Source of the DNA: Streptomyces sp. S.PB5
GTDB lineage: Bacteria > Actinomycetota > Actinomycetes > Streptomycetales > Streptomycetaceae
DNA: 64,000 nt
Reading direction: 5' to 3'
Assembly (NCBI RefSeq): GCF_030403745.1
Contig: NZ_JAQMWP010000002.1
Coordinates: forward strand, 558,001 to 622,000
Position 1 is the first letter of the stretch. Each line of letters starts with the position of its first letter. Positions 8,341-16,431 of this stretch are shown here, one piece after another. The position numbers and the translations under genes are program-made. The notes under the pieces were generated by a model. It was given only the letters and a program-made list of their open reading frames with translations. It made no database searches and was not told the origin of the DNA.

Positions 8341-9288
8341 TTAGAAGTACCCCTCGCGCTTACGGTCTTCCATCGCGGCCTCGGACATCTTGTCGTCGGC
8401 GCGGGTGGCGCCCCGCTCGGTCAGCCGGGACGCGGCGATCTCGGCGATGACGTCGTCCAGCGTCACCGCGTCCGAGTCGACGGCACCGGTGCAGGACATG
8501 TCACCGACGGTCCGGTAGCGCACGAGCCGCTTCTCGACGGTCTCGCCGTCCTTCGGGCCGCCCCACTCGCCGCCGGTCAGCCACATGCCGTTGCGCGAGA
8601 AGACCTCACGCTCGTGCGCGAAGTAGATCTCCGGCAGTTCGATGCCCTCGCGGGCGATGTACTGCCAGACGTCCAGCTCGGTCCAGTTGGACAGCGGGAA
8701 CACGCGGACGTGCTCGCCGGGAGCGTGGCGGCCGTTGTAGAGGTTCCACAGCTCGGGCCGCTGCCTGCGCGGGTCCCACTGCGAGAACTCGTCCCGCAGC
8801 GAGAACACCCGCTCCTTGGCCCGGGCCTTCTCCTCGTCACGCCGCCCGCCGCCGAAGACCGCGTCGAACTTCTCCGCCTGGATCTTCTCGGTCAGCGGGA
8901 GGGTCTGGAGCGGGTTGCGGGTCCCGTCCGGACGCTCCTTGAGCACACCGCGGTCGATGTAGTCCTGCACGGAGGCCACATGGAGCCGCAGCCCGTGCTT
9001 GGCCACCGCACGGTCGCGGTACTCAAGCACCTCGGGGAAGTTGTGCCCGGTGTCCACGTGCAGCAGCGAGAACGGAACGGCGGCCGGCGCGAACGCCTTC
9101 AGCGCCAGATGCAGCATGACGATCGAGTCCTTGCCGCCGGAGAACAGGATCACCGGCCGCTCGAACTCACCCGCCACCTCACGGAAGATGTGGACCGCCT
9201 CGGACTCCAGCGCGTCCAGGTGCGAGAGCGCGTACGGGGCGTCCGTGCCCTCATCGCCCCCCTTGACCTTCGCAACGGTCGTCGTCAT
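8341..9288 (-). CDS. cysD: Sulfate adenylyltransferase subunit 2
   Basis: 315 residues of the PAPS-reductase-like ATP-pyrophosphatase fold. The PP-loop is VILFSGGKDSIVMLHLA, followed by LLHVDTGHNFPEVLEYRD. Late motifs include LSNWTELDVWQYI and a C-terminal MEDRKREGYF that is typical of CysD. With CysN it activates sulfate to APS. The ATG overlaps the cysC stop as ATGA, and a GAGGGG site is visible upstream. Confidence 0.96.
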   Translation of the reverse strand: MTTTVAKVKGGDEGTDAPYALSHLDALESEAVHIFREVAGEFERPVILFSGGKDSIVMLHLALKAFAPAAVPFSLLHVDTGHNFPEVLEYRDRAVAKHGLRLHVASVQDYIDRGVLKERPDGTRNPLQTLPLTEKIQAEKFDAVFGGGRRDEEKARAKERVFSLRDEFSQWDPRRQRPELWNLYNGRHAPGEHVRVFPLSNWTELDVWQYIAREGIELPEIYFAHEREVFSRNGMWLTGGEWGGPKDGETVEKRLVRYRTVGDMSCTGAVDSDAVTLDDVIAEIAASRLTERGATRADDKMSEAAMEDRKREGYF

Positions 9289-9848
9289 GCCAGTCCCCTC
9301 TCGGTGAGCAGCGCGTGGACAGCCGCGGCGGACTCCTGGACGGTCTGGTCCTGCGACTCGATCCGCAGGTCGGGCGCCTCGGGCGCCTCGTACGGGTCGT
9401 CGACACCGGTCAGCCCGGTCAGCTCGCCCGCGGCCTGCTTGGCGTACAGACCCTTCACATCGCGTACGGAGCACACCTCGACCGGAGTCGCCACGTGGAT
9501 CTCCAGATACGCGGCCCCGCCCTCCTGGTGGCGCTTGCGCACCGCCTCACGGCTGTCGGCGTAGGGCGCGATCACCGGGACGAGCGCCTTGACGCCGTTG
9601 CGGGCGAGCAGTTCCGCGACGAAGCCGATGCGCTGCACGTTCGTGTGCCGGTCCTCGCGGCTGAAGCCGAGGCCCGCGGAGATGAACTCGCGGATCTCGT
9701 CGCCGTCGAGCACCTCGACGAGGTGGCCCTCCTCGCGCAGCCGGCCGGCCAGCTCGTACGCGATGGTGGTCTTGCCGGCACTCGGCAGACCCGTGAGCCA
9801 GACGGTGGCTCCGGTCGTCACGTGCAACTCCTTCTCGATGGTGGTCAT
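9285..9848 (-). CDS. cysC: Adenylylsulfate (APS) kinase
   Basis: 187 residues. The P-loop is WLTGLPSAGKTT, followed by LDGDEIREFIS and GFSREDRHTNVQRI, all conserved in APS kinases. It phosphorylates APS at the 3' position to give PAPS. The start overlaps the cysH stop (ATGA), and its own stop overlaps the cysD start. Its presence beside an iron-sulfur type CysH, which usually can reduce APS directly, suggests that PAPS is also needed, for instance for sulfotransfer, or that CysH accepts both. Confidence 0.95.
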   Translation of the reverse strand: MTTIEKELHVTTGATVWLTGLPSAGKTTIAYELAGRLREEGHLVEVLDGDEIREFISAGLGFSREDRHTNVQRIGFVAELLARNGVKALVPVIAPYADSREAVRKRHQEGGAAYLEIHVATPVEVCSVRDVKGLYAKQAAGELTGLTGVDDPYEAPEAPDLRIESQDQTVQESAAAVHALLTERGLA

Positions 9849-10555
9849 CCGTGCAGACCGCACTCGGTCTTGGCGCGCCCGGCCCAGCGTCCGGCGCGCG
9901 CGTCCTCGCCCTCCAGGACCCGGCGGGTGCAGGGGGCGCAGCCGACGGAGGCGTAGCCGTCCATCAGCAACGGGTTGGTCAGGACGCCGTGTTCGGCGAC
10001 GTACGCGTCCACGTCGTCCTGGGTCCAGCGGGCGATCGGGGAGACCTTGACCTTCTGGCGCTTCTCGTCCCAGCCGACGACCGGGGTGTTCGCGCGGGTC
10101 GGGGACTCGTCGCGGCGCAGCCCGGTCGCCCAGGCCAGGTAGTCGGTCAGCCCCTGCTCCAGCGGCTGGACCTTGCGCAGCTTGCAGCACAGGTCCGGGT
10201 CGCGGTCGTGCAGCCTGGGGCCGTACTCCGCGTCCTGCTCGGCGACCGTCTGGCGCGGGGTGAGCGTGATGACGTTGACGTCCATCACGGCCTCCACCGC
10301 GTCCCGGGTGCCGATGGTCTCCGGGAAGTGGTAGCCGGTGTCGAGGAACACCACGTCCACGCCCTTCATGGCACGGGACGCGAGGTGCGCGACGACCGCG
10401 TCCTCCATGGAGGAGGTCACGCAGAAACGCTTGCCGAAGGTGTCGACGGCCCACTGGAGGATCTCCAGGGCGGAGGCGTCCTCCAGGTCACGGCCCGCCT
10501 GCTCGGCGAGCGCCTTGAGCTCGTCGGTCGTCCGTTCTTCCTGAACCGCGGTCAT
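9845..10555 (-). CDS. cysH: APS/PAPS reductase (4Fe-4S type)
   Basis: 236 residues. The ATP-PPase-like core has FCVTSSMEDAVV and VVFLDTGYHFPET. Two Cys pairs, DLCCKLRKV and GCAPCTR, are the 4Fe-4S ligands that mark bacterial APS-reducing enzymes. The C-terminal ECGLH carries the catalytic Cys. It reduces APS (or PAPS) to sulfite using thioredoxin. Four-base overlaps on both sides show tight coupling with cysC and the small Zn-ribbon gene. Confidence 0.95.
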   Translation of the reverse strand: MTAVQEERTTDELKALAEQAGRDLEDASALEILQWAVDTFGKRFCVTSSMEDAVVAHLASRAMKGVDVVFLDTGYHFPETIGTRDAVEAVMDVNVITLTPRQTVAEQDAEYGPRLHDRDPDLCCKLRKVQPLEQGLTDYLAWATGLRRDESPTRANTPVVGWDEKRQKVKVSPIARWTQDDVDAYVAEHGVLTNPLLMDGYASVGCAPCTRRVLEGEDARAGRWAGRAKTECGLHG

Positions 10556-10731
10556 ATCTCGTCTCCCGCTGCGTCATTGGGCTGAAGGCCCCGGGCGAGC
10601 AGCCCGAGGAACTTCAGCTGGAATGCGCGGTTGCACGCCGCGCATTCCCAAGCGCCGTGACCCTGCTCGGACGGGCGCAGGTCCTCGTCGCCGCAGTAGG
10701 GGCAGTAGAAGGGGGCGGCCCGCTCGCTCAC
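10552..10731 (-). CDS. Small zinc-ribbon protein of the sulfate-reduction operon
   Basis: 59 codons from GTG at 10731 to TGA at 10552. The protein starts MSERAAPFYCPYCGDEDLRP and carries a second pair, WECAACNRAFQL. Two CxxC knuckles 21 residues apart imply one bound zinc or iron. It overlaps the sulfite reductase stop (GTGA) and the cysH start (ATGA), so it is a genuine member of the operon. I recall an equivalent small gene between the sulfite reductase and cysH genes in other streptomycetes, with no assigned function. An electron-transfer or metal-delivery accessory role is only a guess. Confidence 0.85.
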   Translation of the reverse strand: MSERAAPFYCPYCGDEDLRPSEQGHGAWECAACNRAFQLKFLGLLARGLQPNDAAGDEI

Positions 10732-12425
10732 GACAGTGACTCCTCACTGGCCCGCGAGGCCCAGGCGGCGAACCGCTCGCCCTCCTCGCGCTCGGCCCGG
10801 AACCGCTTCAGGACCCGCTCGACGTAGTCGGGCAGCTCCTCGGAGGTGACCTTCAGACCACGCACCTTGCGGCCGAAACCGGCCTCCAGACCGAGAGCGC
10901 CACCGAGGTGCACCTGGAATCCCTCGACCTGCTCGCCCTGGTCGTTGAGGACCAGCTGGCCCTTGAGACCGATGTCCGCGACCTGGATACGGGCGCAGGC
11001 GTTCGGGCAGCCGTTGATGTTGATGGTGAGCGGCTCGTCGAAGTCCGGGATGCGGCGCTCCAGCTCGTCGATGAGCGTGGCGCCGCGCTGCTTGGTCTCG
11101 ACGATGGCGAGCTTGCAGTACTCGATGCCGGTGCAGGCCATGGTGCCGCGCCGGAAGGGGGACGGCTTGGCGGTCAGGTCCAGGGCCTGGAGGGCCTCGA
11201 CCAGCGGCTCGACCTGCGACTCCTCGACATCGAGGATGATCATCTTCTGTTCGACGGTGGTACGCACCCGGCCCGAGCCGTGTGCCTCCGCGACCTCGGC
11301 GATCTTCGTGAGCGTGGCACCGTCGACGCGGCCGACGCGCGGGGCGAACCCGACGTAGAAACGGCCGTCCTTCTGGCGGTGGACGCCGACGTGGTCGCGC
11401 CAGCGGGAGGTGGGCTCGGCGGGCGCGGGGCCGTCGACGAGCTTGTGCCCCAGGTAGTCGTCCTCCAGGACCTGGCGGAACTTCTCCGGGCCCCAGTCGG
11501 CGACGAGGAACTTCAGACGGGCGCGGGTGCGCAGGCGGCGGTAGCCCCAGTCGCGGAAGATGCCGATGACACCGGCCCAGACGTCCGGGACCTCCTCCAG
11601 CGGCACCCAGGCGCCGAGGCGGACGCCGATCTTGGGGTTCGTGGACAGACCGCCACCGACCCACACGTCGAATCCGGGGCCGTGCTCGGGGTGCTCCACG
11701 CCGACGAACGCGATGTCGTTGATCTCGTGGACGACGTCCAGGAGCGGGGAGCCGGAGATCGCCGTCTTGAACTTGCGCGGCAGGTTGGAGAACTCCTTGC
11801 TGCCGATGTAGCGCTCGTGGATCTCGTCGATGGCCCAGCTGCCGTCGATGATCTCGTCCTCGGCGATGCCGGCCACGGGGGAGCCGATGACCACGCGGGG
11901 CGTGTCACCGCAGGCCTCGGTGGTGGACAGGCCGACCGCCTCCAGGCGGTTCCAGATCTCCGGCACGTCCTCGATGCGGATCCAGTGCAGCTGGATGTTC
12001 TGCCGGTCGGTGATGTCCGCGCTGCCCCGCGCGAACTCCTCGGAGATCTCGCCGATCACCCGCAGCTGCCGGGTGGTGAGGCGTCCGCCGTCGATCCGCA
12101 CCCGCAGCATGAAGTACTTGTCGTCCAGCTCCTCCGGCTCCAGGATCGCGGTCTTGCCGCCGTCGATCCCGGGCTTGCGCTGGGTGTACAGGCCCCACCA
12201 GCGCATACGGCCGCGCAGGTCGTTGGGGTCGATCGAGTCGAACCCGCGCTTGGAGTAGATCGTCTCAATGCGTGTCCGCACATTGAGACCGTCGTCGTCC
12301 TTCTTGAACTGCTCGTTGCCGTTGAGCGGGGTGTGGTGCCCCGCGGCCCACTGGCCCTCACCGCGGTGACGGCTCACCTTGCGGCGGGGAGTCGCGGCGG
12401 CAGGCTTCTGCGGGGTGGCGGCCAT
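10728..12425 (-). CDS. sir: Ferredoxin-dependent nitrite/sulfite reductase (assimilatory sulfite reductase)
   Basis: 565 residues with duplicated ferredoxin-like and siroheme/4Fe-4S domains. The cluster-siroheme ligands are CTGIEYC (C-x5-C) and NGCPNAC (C-x3-C) in the C-terminal half, and RQNIQLHWI is the typical motif of the first domain. The sulfur operon context argues for sulfite to sulfide, a six-electron reduction, rather than nitrite. The start at 12425 follows GAAGGACG. Longer readings run into the leader region. The gene heads the operon and is preceded by a short Cys-containing leader peptide. Confidence 0.93.
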   Translation of the reverse strand: MAATPQKPAAATPRRKVSRHRGEGQWAAGHHTPLNGNEQFKKDDDGLNVRTRIETIYSKRGFDSIDPNDLRGRMRWWGLYTQRKPGIDGGKTAILEPEELDDKYFMLRVRIDGGRLTTRQLRVIGEISEEFARGSADITDRQNIQLHWIRIEDVPEIWNRLEAVGLSTTEACGDTPRVVIGSPVAGIAEDEIIDGSWAIDEIHERYIGSKEFSNLPRKFKTAISGSPLLDVVHEINDIAFVGVEHPEHGPGFDVWVGGGLSTNPKIGVRLGAWVPLEEVPDVWAGVIGIFRDWGYRRLRTRARLKFLVADWGPEKFRQVLEDDYLGHKLVDGPAPAEPTSRWRDHVGVHRQKDGRFYVGFAPRVGRVDGATLTKIAEVAEAHGSGRVRTTVEQKMIILDVEESQVEPLVEALQALDLTAKPSPFRRGTMACTGIEYCKLAIVETKQRGATLIDELERRIPDFDEPLTININGCPNACARIQVADIGLKGQLVLNDQGEQVEGFQVHLGGALGLEAGFGRKVRGLKVTSEELPDYVERVLKRFRAEREEGERFAAWASRASEESLS

Positions 12426-12579
12426 GGTTGTTACGTCCTTCGGGACAGACGGGGAAAGCGGCTCTGACCTGCGCGTACGGGCGCATGGAAATAGGTGCGC
12501 CTCATTGCGCGGGGGAAAGCGGAGAGTCAGGAGATGTCGGGCGGCTGCGGCCCCGTGGCCGGAGGCCACTGATGGATGC

Positions 12580-12639
12580 TTAGCGCGCCGGACAGATGGC
12601 GCTGGACATGCGGCCGAGGTCGACATGCCGCCGACTCAC
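12580..12639 (-). CDS. Actinobacterial cysteine-type leader peptide
   Basis: A GTG-started ORF of 19 codons reads MSRRHVDLGRMSSAICPAR and then TAA, 154 bases before the sulfite reductase start. The RRHVDL-x-R core followed by a late Cys and Arg matches the short leader peptides annotated upstream of sulfur-metabolism genes in Actinobacteria. Those are thought to sense cysteine supply through ribosome stalling or slow decoding at the Cys codon. I infer attenuation of the sir-cys operon. A TTG one codon earlier or the internal ATG could also be used. Confidence 0.7.
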   Translation of the reverse strand: MSRRHVDLGRMSSAICPAR

Positions 12640-12716
12640 CAAGGCAATTCCAGTTCCAGACATGACGGAAGCGTGTCACGGCGATCTGGACACAGTCCAG
12701 CTTCGTCCATCATGCG

Positions 12717-12751
12717 GACACCCTTGTCCCGAAGAGTGAGACAAGGGTGTC
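12717..12751. terminator. Hairpin downstream of the GNAT gene
   Basis: A perfect 12-bp inverted repeat (12717-12728 with 12740-12751; core ACACCCTTGTC) is separated by 11 bases. It lies about 40 bases beyond the GNAT stop on the minus strand, so a transcription terminator is the simplest reading. No T-run follows. Because it also lies upstream of the sulfur operon promoter region, a regulator binding site is an alternative. Confidence 0.5.
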
Positions 12752-12790
12752 GTCGATCACACACCGCGCGAGGACTCTTGTCCGCGCAGG

Positions 12791-13363
12791 TCAGACGCGG
12801 TATGCCCCCGGCCAGGGCCCCGGTGCGGCCACGTCGGGCTGCTCCTCGACCTTGGTGTCGAAGAGCTTGAAGCCCCGGCGCTGGTAGTTGTCCATGGCGT
12901 GCTCCCCGTCCAGGCTGCACGTATGCAACCAGACCCGCTTGGTGGGGGCGAGCCCCGGCCAGCGGTCGGCGAGGTCCCAGGCGCGGGCGGCGCCGTACGA
13001 CAGCAGGTGCCCGCCGATGCGGCGGCCCCGGAAGGCCGGGAGGAGGCCGAAGTAGACGATCTCCACGACCCCGTCGTCCTGCGGCTCCAGCTCCACATAG
13101 CCCGCGGGGGTGCCGCGGTCATGGGCGACCCAGGTCTCCACGCCGGGCCGGCCCAGGTGCTCCTCCCACTGCGCGTAGGTCCAGCCGAGCCGGTCGGTCC
13201 AGCGGATGTCACCGCCGACGGAGGCGTAGAGGAAGCGGCTGAACTCGGGGGAGGGGACCTCGGCGCGGACGATCCTGACGTCGCCGTCCGGCGCGGCGGC
13301 CGGGAGGGCGTCCGTCGGGGCGGTCTGCTCCAGGGACCAGGTGGTCACGGGGATGTTGGCCAT
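12791..13363 (-). CDS. GNAT family N-acetyltransferase
   Basis: 190 residues. The acetyl-CoA binding motif A is visible as FGLLPAFRGRRIGGHLL, preceded by the motif D/C strand AGYVELEPQDD. A C-terminal strand, MDNYQRRGFKLFD, completes the GNAT fold. The substrate is unknown. It sits upstream of the sulfur operon on the same strand but is separated by a hairpin, so it is probably a single-gene unit. Confidence 0.85.
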   Translation of the reverse strand: MANIPVTTWSLEQTAPTDALPAAAPDGDVRIVRAEVPSPEFSRFLYASVGGDIRWTDRLGWTYAQWEEHLGRPGVETWVAHDRGTPAGYVELEPQDDGVVEIVYFGLLPAFRGRRIGGHLLSYGAARAWDLADRWPGLAPTKRVWLHTCSLDGEHAMDNYQRRGFKLFDTKVEEQPDVAAPGPWPGAYRV

Positions 13364-13426
13364 GCCTGCCAGGGAACCATCCGGCCCGATGATCTGTCGA
13401 ACGGCTCCTGAACCCCGGGACGGTAC

Positions 13427-14695
13427 CTAGCCCAGGGCCCTGTTCACCGACGCCAGCGGCAGCGCGAACAGCACCCGGCCCGACTGGGACCAGAGCTCTC
13501 CCGTCGACTCCCAGTAGGACAGCGACTCCGACGCCGTGCTCCAGCACTGGTGGCTCTCGTCCGTGCCGCACTGCGTGGCCGCCGCTCCGGTCGCGTTCTG
13601 GCGCCACAGCGTGCCGTGGTCCCCGTCCGTGTCAGGGGAGCGGCCCAGGTACCAGTCGGAGCGGTACGACAGCACGGGGCCGACGCCCGCCGTCTTCGTC
13701 TCGTACGCCTCGTTCACGCGCGCGTACCCGGCGGGGTCCGTGGCGAGGAGTCCCGCGCGGTCGGAGGTGGTGCCGAGGTCGTAGCGCCAGAGCCGGACGG
13801 CGCGGTCGGCGTCGGCGGAGACCCATTCGCTCGCGACGAGACTGTCGGGGGAGGTGCTGCGGTCGAGGGAGATGTAGTCGGGGTGCGCGGCCGCCTCGCC
13901 CCCGGCGAGGGTGTAGCTGCCGACCGCGGGCAGGACCCACCGGTAGCCGTGTCCCGCCCAGCCGCCGCCGGCCACGCGGCCGACGGCGGGGCTGTCGACC
14001 GTGGTGCGCTGGACGCGGTCCATGTCGTACACGTACAGGCCCTCGGCGGCGGTCACCAGCAGCTTGTCCTGGTACCAGACCATGCCGGAGACCTGGGAGT
14101 CGAGGGCGCGGTAGTCGCGGCCGCCGTCGACCGGGACGGTGAGCAGGACCCAGGAGTAGGTGAGCCGGTCCATGTCGCCCGCGTCGATGAACGCCACCCG
14201 GGCCAGATCGTGGGAGCCCTGCGACCAGGCCGAGAGGATCACCCGGTTCGCACCCCACAGGCCGTCGTCGTCGGCGTCGCCCGAGGTGGTGACCGCGCCG
14301 GCCCGCCAGGAGCGGGTGTCGGCGGCGTCCCAGCAGTACGCGCGCGTGGCGGCCGGCTCGGCGGGCAGCGCCCGGCGCTCGGCGGCCGAGCAGTCGGCGG
14401 CGGAACGCAGGGTGCGGTCGGCGCTCGCGAGCACGTCGCTCACCCCGGCCGGCTCGCCCATCGCGTCGGCCAGCCGGTCGAGATCCCGCTGCGGCTGAAG
14501 GTGCTCCCGCAGCTCGAGGGCGTCGGTCTCGGCGGCCGAGGCGAGCGGCCTGAGAGCACCGGGATCCGAGGCGACCGTGGCCTGGGAGGCGCTGATCATG
14601 GTCGCGGCGGCGGTCAGCGCGAGGGCGGTCCCGGCCAGGAACGCGCGCAGCGCCTTGCCCTGCCTGCGCCTGCGGTGTCTGCCGCGATGCTTCAT
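13427..14695 (-). CDS. Secreted protein of unknown function (probable beta-propeller)
   Basis: 422 residues from an ATG preceded by GGGAGG. The N-terminus is strongly basic (HRGRHRRRRQGK), followed by a hydrophobic stretch with Ala-rich cleavage region, so export is likely. The mature protein has repeated strands such as VSGMVWYQDKLLVTAAEGLYVY, shown here only in part, that resemble propeller blades, and four or five Cys that may form disulfides. I recognise it only as a streptomycete secreted hypothetical protein. It lies alone between the GNAT and GAF regulator genes. Confidence 0.65.
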   Translation of the reverse strand: MKHRGRHRRRRQGKALRAFLAGTALALTAAATMISASQATVASDPGALRPLASAAETDALELREHLQPQRDLDRLADAMGEPAGVSDVLASADRTLRSAADCSAAERRALPAEPAATRAYCWDAADTRSWRAGAVTTSGDADDDGLWGANRVILSAWSQGSHDLARVAFIDAGDMDRLTYSWVLLTVPVDGGRDYRALDSQVSGMVWYQDKLLVTAAEGLYVYDMDRVQRTTVDSPAVGRVAGGGWAGHGYRWVLPAVGSYTLAGGEAAAHPDYISLDRSTSPDSLVASEWVSADADRAVRLWRYDLGTTSDRAGLLATDPAGYARVNEAYETKTAGVGPVLSYRSDWYLGRSPDTDGDHGTLWRQNATGAAATQCGTDESHQCWSTASESLSYWESTGELWSQSGRVLFALPLASVNRALG

Positions 14696-14847
14696 TCCGT
14701 ACCTCCCGAGGCGGGCCAACTGCGCTTGGTGATCCGTGCGTTGACCAAGGAGCAGGTGGGGTGGCCCGTAGAGGGATGCTACGGCAGTAAGGCGCCCACG
14801 GTGACGAAGACCCTGCAAATATGCGGAAGATGCCGCAGTCGGGTGCT

Positions 14848-16227
14848 TCAGGGAGCCTGCGCGGACAACCGTTTGCCGGTCACCGCGGGGGCCGTCGAGT
14901 GCGGCAGCAGGTCCCGTGGGTCCTCCGGGAACAGCACCGAGACCTCCACGGCCTCGGAGAAGCGGTACGGCCGGTGTTCCAGCAGGCCGCCGAGGTAGCG
15001 GCGGATCCGGGACAGCTCCGCGCGCACCGTCACCCGGCGGGCCGGATCGGCGAAGACGTCCTCGGCCAGCTCCGCCGCGCTGCGCCCGGAGCGGTGCACC
15101 GCCAGCAGATACAGCAACTCGGCGTGCCGGGGACTCAGTTCATGGCTCCACGATCCGACGCCCCCGGACACCGTCACCGACCAGCGGCGCGGCTGCGACA
15201 GATCGAGGACGATCCGCGTGGCCCCCGGCGGTCCCTGCTCCGCCGCGGCCCGCACCAGCCAGCCCTCGGCCAGTGGCTCCACCGTGCACAGCCCCAGCGT
15301 CGGCAGCCACCTCCGGCCCGCCGACAACGACTTGGGCAGCGCGACCCGGCTCTGGTACGGCATCCCGGTCACCGCCGCGGTCCAGCCGTCCCCGTCCACC
15401 ACCAGAGCCCGCCCGCCGAGTCGCGCCAGCACCGGCGCCGCCACCGCCCGCAGCTGCCCCAGCGCGACATGGTGCAGCTCCCGCAGCCGGGCCTCGGCCA
15501 GCTTGGCCACCGAGTCGACCCAGGCGAGCGTCGCCGGATGCATCGTCTCCAGCGGCCCGCTCACATCCACGACGCCGATCAGCCGGCCGTCCCTGGGGTC
15601 CGTGATCGGCGCCCCGGTACAGGTCCAGGAGGTCTGCGAGCGGACGAAGTGCTCGGCGGCGAAGACCTGCACGGGCCGCCGCTCCACCACCGGCGTACCG
15701 ATGCCGTTCGTCCCGACGACGTCCTCCCGCCAGTCGGCACCGAGCTCGAACCCGGTCCCGTCGGCCTTGCGCAGCACCGGGTTGCTGCCCTCCCGCCACA
15801 GCACCCGGCCCTCCTCGTCGGCGACCACCATGATGTGGTGGGCGACGTCCGCGACGGACAGCAGCCCCTGGCGCAGCACCGGCAGCACATGCCGCAGCTC
15901 CGAGGTCTCCCGGCGCCGCTGCACCTCCTCCCGGGACAGCAGTCCGGTCCGGAAGTCGTGGTCCGGATCGACCCCGCCGCGCAGCATCCGCCCCCAGGAC
16001 TGCTCGATCACCGGACGGGGTGCGACCGGCGTCCGCTGCCCGGAGAGCGTGGCGGAACGCACATCGCTGAGCACCCGCGCCGCGCGTGCCGCGTCCACGG
16101 CGGCGAGCTGGGTGACATCCGTCGGCGAGAGCGCCACTAGGTCCTCCCGGATGAGCTGCTTCGGGCAACCGGTTTCCCGTCGCCTTTCGGCCACGTGTGC
16201 GAAGTCGGTCCTGACTGTCTGTCTCAT
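14848..16227 (-). CDS. GAF-domain transcriptional regulator
   Basis: 459 residues. The region of about residues 95 to 230 is a GAF-like sensor of the type found in acetoacetate/AcoR-like activators (VLPVLRQGLLSVADVAHHI, then DVVGTNGIGT and RPVQVFAAEHF). There is no AAA+ sigma-54 domain. The C-terminal part (about residue 360 on) begins LSPRHAELLYLLAVH and contains AELSRIRRYLGGLL, a winged-helix or HTH-like unit. It is probably a DNA-binding regulator of a catabolic gene; the neighbouring acyl-CoA dehydrogenase is a candidate. Repeated GTTGCA boxes lie 55-75 bases upstream of the start. Confidence 0.75.
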   Translation of the reverse strand: MRQTVRTDFAHVAERRRETGCPKQLIREDLVALSPTDVTQLAAVDAARAARVLSDVRSATLSGQRTPVAPRPVIEQSWGRMLRGGVDPDHDFRTGLLSREEVQRRRETSELRHVLPVLRQGLLSVADVAHHIMVVADEEGRVLWREGSNPVLRKADGTGFELGADWREDVVGTNGIGTPVVERRPVQVFAAEHFVRSQTSWTCTGAPITDPRDGRLIGVVDVSGPLETMHPATLAWVDSVAKLAEARLRELHHVALGQLRAVAAPVLARLGGRALVVDGDGWTAAVTGMPYQSRVALPKSLSAGRRWLPTLGLCTVEPLAEGWLVRAAAEQGPPGATRIVLDLSQPRRWSVTVSGGVGSWSHELSPRHAELLYLLAVHRSGRSAAELAEDVFADPARRVTVRAELSRIRRYLGGLLEHRPYRFSEAVEVSVLFPEDPRDLLPHSTAPAVTGKRLSAQAP

Positions 16228-16376
16228 AGTGCCTTCAGCCCCTCGCGGAGGGACACACTCCGGCCACAGTCACCAGCAAGTTGCAACCCCCTGCAACCCT
16301 GGTGGACAGCCTTGCCCTGATTGAAACTTGACCTAACGCCGTCCCGAGCGGCGTTCGCGCCCTTGAACGGGCCACA

Positions 16377-16414
16377 GCGAGGGTGGTGCCGTGTCGGCGC
16401 AGCACCACCCTCGC
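16377..16414. terminator. Terminator hairpin after the acyl-CoA dehydrogenase gene
   Basis: A perfect 13-bp inverted repeat (16377-16389 with 16402-16414, GCGAGGGTGGTGC) surrounds a 12-base loop. It lies 18 bases beyond the dehydrogenase stop on the minus strand, the expected place for an intrinsic terminator. There is no T-tract, which is common in streptomycetes. Confidence 0.7.
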
Positions 16415-16431
16415 ACTCTCTTCCGTGCAGG

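Noticed and set aside
16282..16300. TTGCAACCCC/CTGCAACCC direct repeat upstream of the GAF regulator as a defined operator
   Set aside because: Only two short units; no known regulator consensus fits, so it is mentioned with the gene but not called as a site.
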